64,000 nt of DNA from Metallyticus violacea (Eukaryota; Arthropoda; Insecta; Mantodea; Metallyticidae). The DNA lies in the NCBI GenBank assembly GCA_030762175.1, contig CM060833.1, positions 68,163,001-68,227,000 on the forward strand. The letters run 5' to 3'. The notes under the pieces are model-generated. The model had not been told where the DNA came from and did not search any database. It worked only from the letters and a program-made list of their open reading frames with translations. Positions 60,000 to 64,000 of this stretch are shown piece after piece; the first letter of the stretch is position 1, and the number at the start of each line of letters is the position of its first letter. The position numbers were made by a program, and so were the translations under genes.

Positions 60000-62900
60000 C
60001 AACCACACATTTGCATATGCAAAATTTCTATTCAAATATCTTATTGACACGCGTCAGATATACATCTGCAGACAAAAATGTGGTCTGCTTCTAGAAATAT
60101 AAATCCAGCTCGATGGCATTAGGTAAAGCTGGATTCAAAGTAGAGCGAATTTGTCTTCGTCCACTACATTTTCAGTGGATGTCGCACGGGTCACATAATT
60201 CTTACCTGGTCCCAGGTTATAATTCATTGTATTCATAATACGGAAAATGTCATCAACTCCTCCCTCTCTACCGGATCATCAGCATTTAGAAGAAAACGTT
60301 TAATCTACCAAGCGTTGGAATTGCAACATAAATATAATTTACATAACAAAAAATAAAATGAAAATAAGCACAGAGACCAGGAGGATCCAACGTATGACCT
60401 CGTGCACCGCTGTTCCATGCAATACTGCTGAGATATAACTTCATGGGTGTATAAAACTTTCTGATAAAATCATGTTACAAGCTTTAGTTTACCGGACACA
60501 AAACAGTTGGTAGTTTTCGTATTTGAAAAAGGGGGCTGTGCCGAAGTGGTCTTAAGACATGTTTAGGCTTCAGTCAAATATGTTTTATCTTAAGATGTGC
60601 TGTGCAGACCGTTACCTTGGACAGTAGTATCGCTAATACTTGTGCGTTTGGAATGGATGTTTTCCAGTTAAGGATTACATGAAAAATGTCCATTTATTAT
60701 TTTATACACTTGTCTTTTGCTCGAAGTTATCGTCTGGCTAGGTGGGAACTCGTGTTCCATTGTTCTGCGACGATATCCCTCAGCAAAATGATTCTTTGAA
60801 ATTTGGTAAATATAAGGCCTGACTCATTTTTGTGATGAGAGCAGTGATCTGGGTAATTAATTTATTATTTACTGTATGAATAATTTCCTTTACATTTATC
60901 TTCTTACTATTTTTCAGTAAAGATTTAACTGTAACTGTGTGTAGGCTTATAGCCTCGCTTACTTTGTTATGCTCCACATTGGAGCTGCTTTCTTAACGAA
61001 TTATTCCATATACTTTTGTATGTTAAAAGCTCTAGTTAAGACGTATTATTTTGAGTTGCTTATATCCGCTGTAATATACGTAAAATTAAATTAATGCTTC
61101 ATTAATTAACAATTTAAATGAATATAATATTCAAGTTTAATATTTTATTCATAAGAAAATTGTTTTTAACTTGAAGTTGAAGATTAGTAATATCTACTAA
61201 ACTGTATATATTTTTTGATTGTTAAATTCTATTAATATATAAAATTTTATGTTTAGAAATTGAGTTTCTCTGCCATATTTGTATTTAATATTGTTTATAA
61301 TATTAAATACATGGGTTCCTTGTCCAGTTCCTTTCCCATTTAACCATTCGTCCATTTACACTTGTGACAGTGCATTCGCTGCAACTTGTTCCAAAATTTA
61401 TAGATACTCCCCTACACTCTTAAGAAGTCAAACAGCAGGTATCACGTTTTGATCGTAGACCCTTAAACTAAGTTTGCATATTTTCCATATCAGATAAAGG
61501 TTTAAACGATTTCTTTCACATTGCTTAAAGTATTTTAAAGTTATGCTTTGTAAAGGTGGTGAACCTTGATTATTGCAACAAAACTCTGGATTTTGTACCA
61601 AGTTAGAAAGCAAATGACGCAATGTCGACGGAAATGTTCTGCTAGAAGTGAAAGAAAATCACTCGTATAACAATGAAGCGATATCAATACGCAGACCTTG
61701 AATAGGTCATGTAACAGCTGTGCTCAAAGAAATGCCAACTGGTCGATTGGGAAGCAAACATTCACATTATTCTATTGATACAAATCGCCAAGATCATACA
61801 GATTCTGTACCGTGGAGTTGCCCATTATATGGGCATCCCGTATTTCTTGGAGTTCATTCTTTATCTGATTTCATTTTATCAATGCTAACAACTCTCCATT
61901 TCTTATCACCTCTTGTTCATGTTCTCCACGCATCTTAATGTCATTCCAGCAAAGACCACCACTCGACTATAACGATTACTCTTCATTCGTTTCTTGTTCA
62001 ATCCTAGCTTAACTTGCCCTTACAGCTGGCCTATGCACTGCAATTAGAAAATGATATCTGGAGGCATTTCGATGTACAAGTCCAAATATATGAGAGCCGG
62101 CTGCCAGTTGCTGCTAAAGAGCTGGACCTCCCCCTCAACCATCGCCTGATTTCCGAAGAACTATGGGTTCATTACAGATGTCTGGTGTTGCGTCTGCAGA
62201 TGGCTGGCAGATGGATTTTTTGACTCCGCAGGATTCACTCATCCTAGGCAAAGGTATTTAATCGCCCCTGAATAAACTGACGCGCCTCAGTCTCTTCCAT
62301 CTCTGTTTTCACTATTATGTATTCGCTCTTAGAGTGATCCTAATGTCAACAAACAATGTATCATTCCGCAATTTGCGCCAAGAATACACCCGGTTGTCAG
62401 AAACACATAGCAAGTATAAGCGACATAATGACAAGAGAGCACACTTTCTGAGGTTAGGTTTACTGCCTCCTTTATTGCGAGTGTCGGATACTTTCCGCAG
62501 GACTTTAAAAACACGTTTAAAACAATTGTTTTCTCGCCACTAGTTAAAGGCTTGTCCCACTTATGCTTTATATAATATGATTCCATTAAAACAGTAGCAT
62601 TGATTCATTTACGTCAGCCATGATAACAAGTGCAAACTGCTCGCGCCTGTTCTTGTTTAAACAACAGTTTCATCTTGGAAGTAGGAGCGCATCAATTTGT
62701 AACTTCGAAATTCAACTTCATTAAGTCCACAGTAATTAAATTAAAGTCGCAAGTGTTAATTTTTATATAGTAGATATTGTTTATTACTAAACCCATCCTC
62801 AAATTTAGATTGCTAACATGGAACTACTTTCTGTGCGTGCATTGCTGCTGTGTTGTACTTAACTGCACACAGTTACGCTAGTGACTTCATGTCACGTGGC

Positions 62901-63543
62901 ATTAAGTTGATCGAGATCACTCTAAGGGTGAATAAGGAACAGTTAGTGTTGAAACTAAAGAGAAAATTGATCATAGAGATTCCTTATGCTGCATTTATTT
63001 ATCTTTGCCACACTATAGTCCATACTAGCATTTGGTTTCTGAAACCACACGAATGTGTACGAAAATCAAGTGCTTCTCAGGAGAGAAATCGTGTCTCAAG
63101 AAGGAGTGCTTACACTTCATTTTACATCGCTGTGATGTAATGATTCATGTTAAAAAAACGTGCACAGTCAGAATGAAGGCATTAAGATAATCATGTTGGA
63201 GCTTTTTGTCATGTACGTTATTATGAAACTGCTTTGCTTTCACTAACAGAGCATTTTGGATCGATGAAGTACATGACACACTTGTATAAAACAGCTTGTT
63301 TCTCCAGAGGTTCACAACCGAGAAAATATTATCAAAATACTCGTAATTATTCTTCTCTTTGAAACTTGGTTCATAGTATGGCCGATACATTTTATACAAG
63401 GTCTAGTCAAAAAAGACAGAGTACTTTTTATATCGCGCACAGCAAAGAGACATTTTTGAAATAATGTTGCATGATCAGCCCGATTGGTGGACAAAAACAG
63501 AAGTTAGTTGACGCATGCGTCTGTACACAGGGGATGAGAAAAC
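60000..63543. other. No supported gene
   Basis: An acceptor-like CTTGCCCTTACAG at about 62022 precedes a 60-codon open stretch (LAYALQLENDIWRHFDVQVQ…) that ends in a stop at 62223. It could be a terminal exon or chance, and no family is recognised. Otherwise AT-rich with short frames on both strands. Confidence 0.4.
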
Positions 63544-63545
63544 TA

Positions 63546-64000
63546 CGAGGGTCGCCCAGAAAGTAATACCCCACATTTTTTTTTCTCTCAGCCTATAACA
63601 ACGATGGAAATGCGTAACGCTAGGTATGAATTATTGGAAGTTTCCTAAGTGCGCGCGCAAAATTTCCGTTTCCTTCGACAGATAGCGTAGCTGTAGTAAT
63701 ATTTCAAAATGGCGTCTGTAAGTGATGTACGTTACAAGCAGCGTGTCGTCATTGAATTTCTCACTGCGGAGAAGAAACTGCCAGGAATATTCAGAAACGT
63801 TTGTGTGAAGTCTATGGAGCAACAGTTGGTCGCTGGGAACAGAGCGTGAGGCCATCAGAAGGCGGTTCGGCAGAGCTCCAAGATTTGCTCGGGCGGGGAG
63901 ACCATTCACGGCTGTCGCGCCTGACATGTTGCAGAGTGCTGATGTTCTCATTCGCGAGGATCGACGCATTACAACTTGGTAGTTGGCGCTGTCAACCAGC
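63546..64000 (+). mobile_element. mariner-type transposon, 5' portion (cut by window edge)
   Basis: A TA at 63544-63545 precedes the terminal repeat CGAGGGTCGCCCAGAAAGTA, very like the end of the element at 40880. The transposase begins at the ATG at 63709 (MASVSDVRYKQRVVIEFLTA). A one-base loss near 63775 shifts the frame, after which NIQKRLCEVYGATVGRWEQS and SGGS-type linker residues can be read. At the edge ADVLIREDRRITT is readable in another frame. It appears less decayed than the other mariners here, but is already frameshifted. Confidence 0.88.

Noticed and set aside
60530..60600. tRNA-Ser-like box A (GTGCCGAAGTGGTC)
   Set aside because: No box B follows at the expected distance.

Overview
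The window looks like a gene-poor, AT-rich stretch of an arthropod nuclear genome, most likely an insect. The grounds are several families of tRNA-headed SINEs, several mariner-type DNA transposons, GT-AG splice signals, abundant AT-rich microsatellites, and no bacterial operons. The repeat load would suit a large polyneopteran genome such as a cockroach, but the species is not decided by anything I can see. No complete protein-coding gene is recognisable. Almost everything identifiable is mobile DNA or its debris, plus a few candidate single exons.

Layout. (1) 1-10,600: a large, imperfect long inverted repeat (about 829-10401). Its arms carry an internal direct duplication, two SINEs that are each present in only one arm, and a 2.6-kb insertion found only in the left arm. 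Just outside its right end, on the minus strand, lies a 149-bp candidate exon encoding a signal-peptide core (10430-10578). (2) 10.6-20.7 kb: nested SINEs (SINE-1 inside SINE-2), an inverted pair of tRNA-like repeats, a 1.27-kb minisatellite of about 51-bp units with higher-order structure, and a SINE-2 split by a GC-rich 570-bp retroposed segment flanked by an 18-bp target duplication. (3) 19-30 kb: three copies (19081, 22279, 29121) of a TIR/TA-type transposon carrying a helix-turn-helix-like reading frame, a dead mariner (26319-27540), and more SINEs. (4) 31-44 kb: a third SINE family, an IS630/Tc1-like relic with a SINE inside it, two SINE-1 copies, an internally deleted mariner and a second dead mariner. 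(5) 46-64 kb: more SINEs, two possible host exons or promoters (48351-48564; TATA at 51634), a broken reading frame (52065-52553), a near-perfect 56-bp-arm hairpin (55610-55745), a non-LTR retrotransposon fragment, and the start of a better-preserved mariner running off the right edge (63546-64000).

How parts relate. Ten SINE-1 copies share a tRNA-like head (box A TGGTGTAGTGG, box B GGTTCGAACCC), an A-rich tail and target-site duplications. They serve as markers: they insert into SINE-2, into the inverted repeat and into the IS630-like relic, so SINE-1 was active after those elements were in place. No gene network can be inferred. All identity, family and age statements come from reading alone; no alignment or database search was run.
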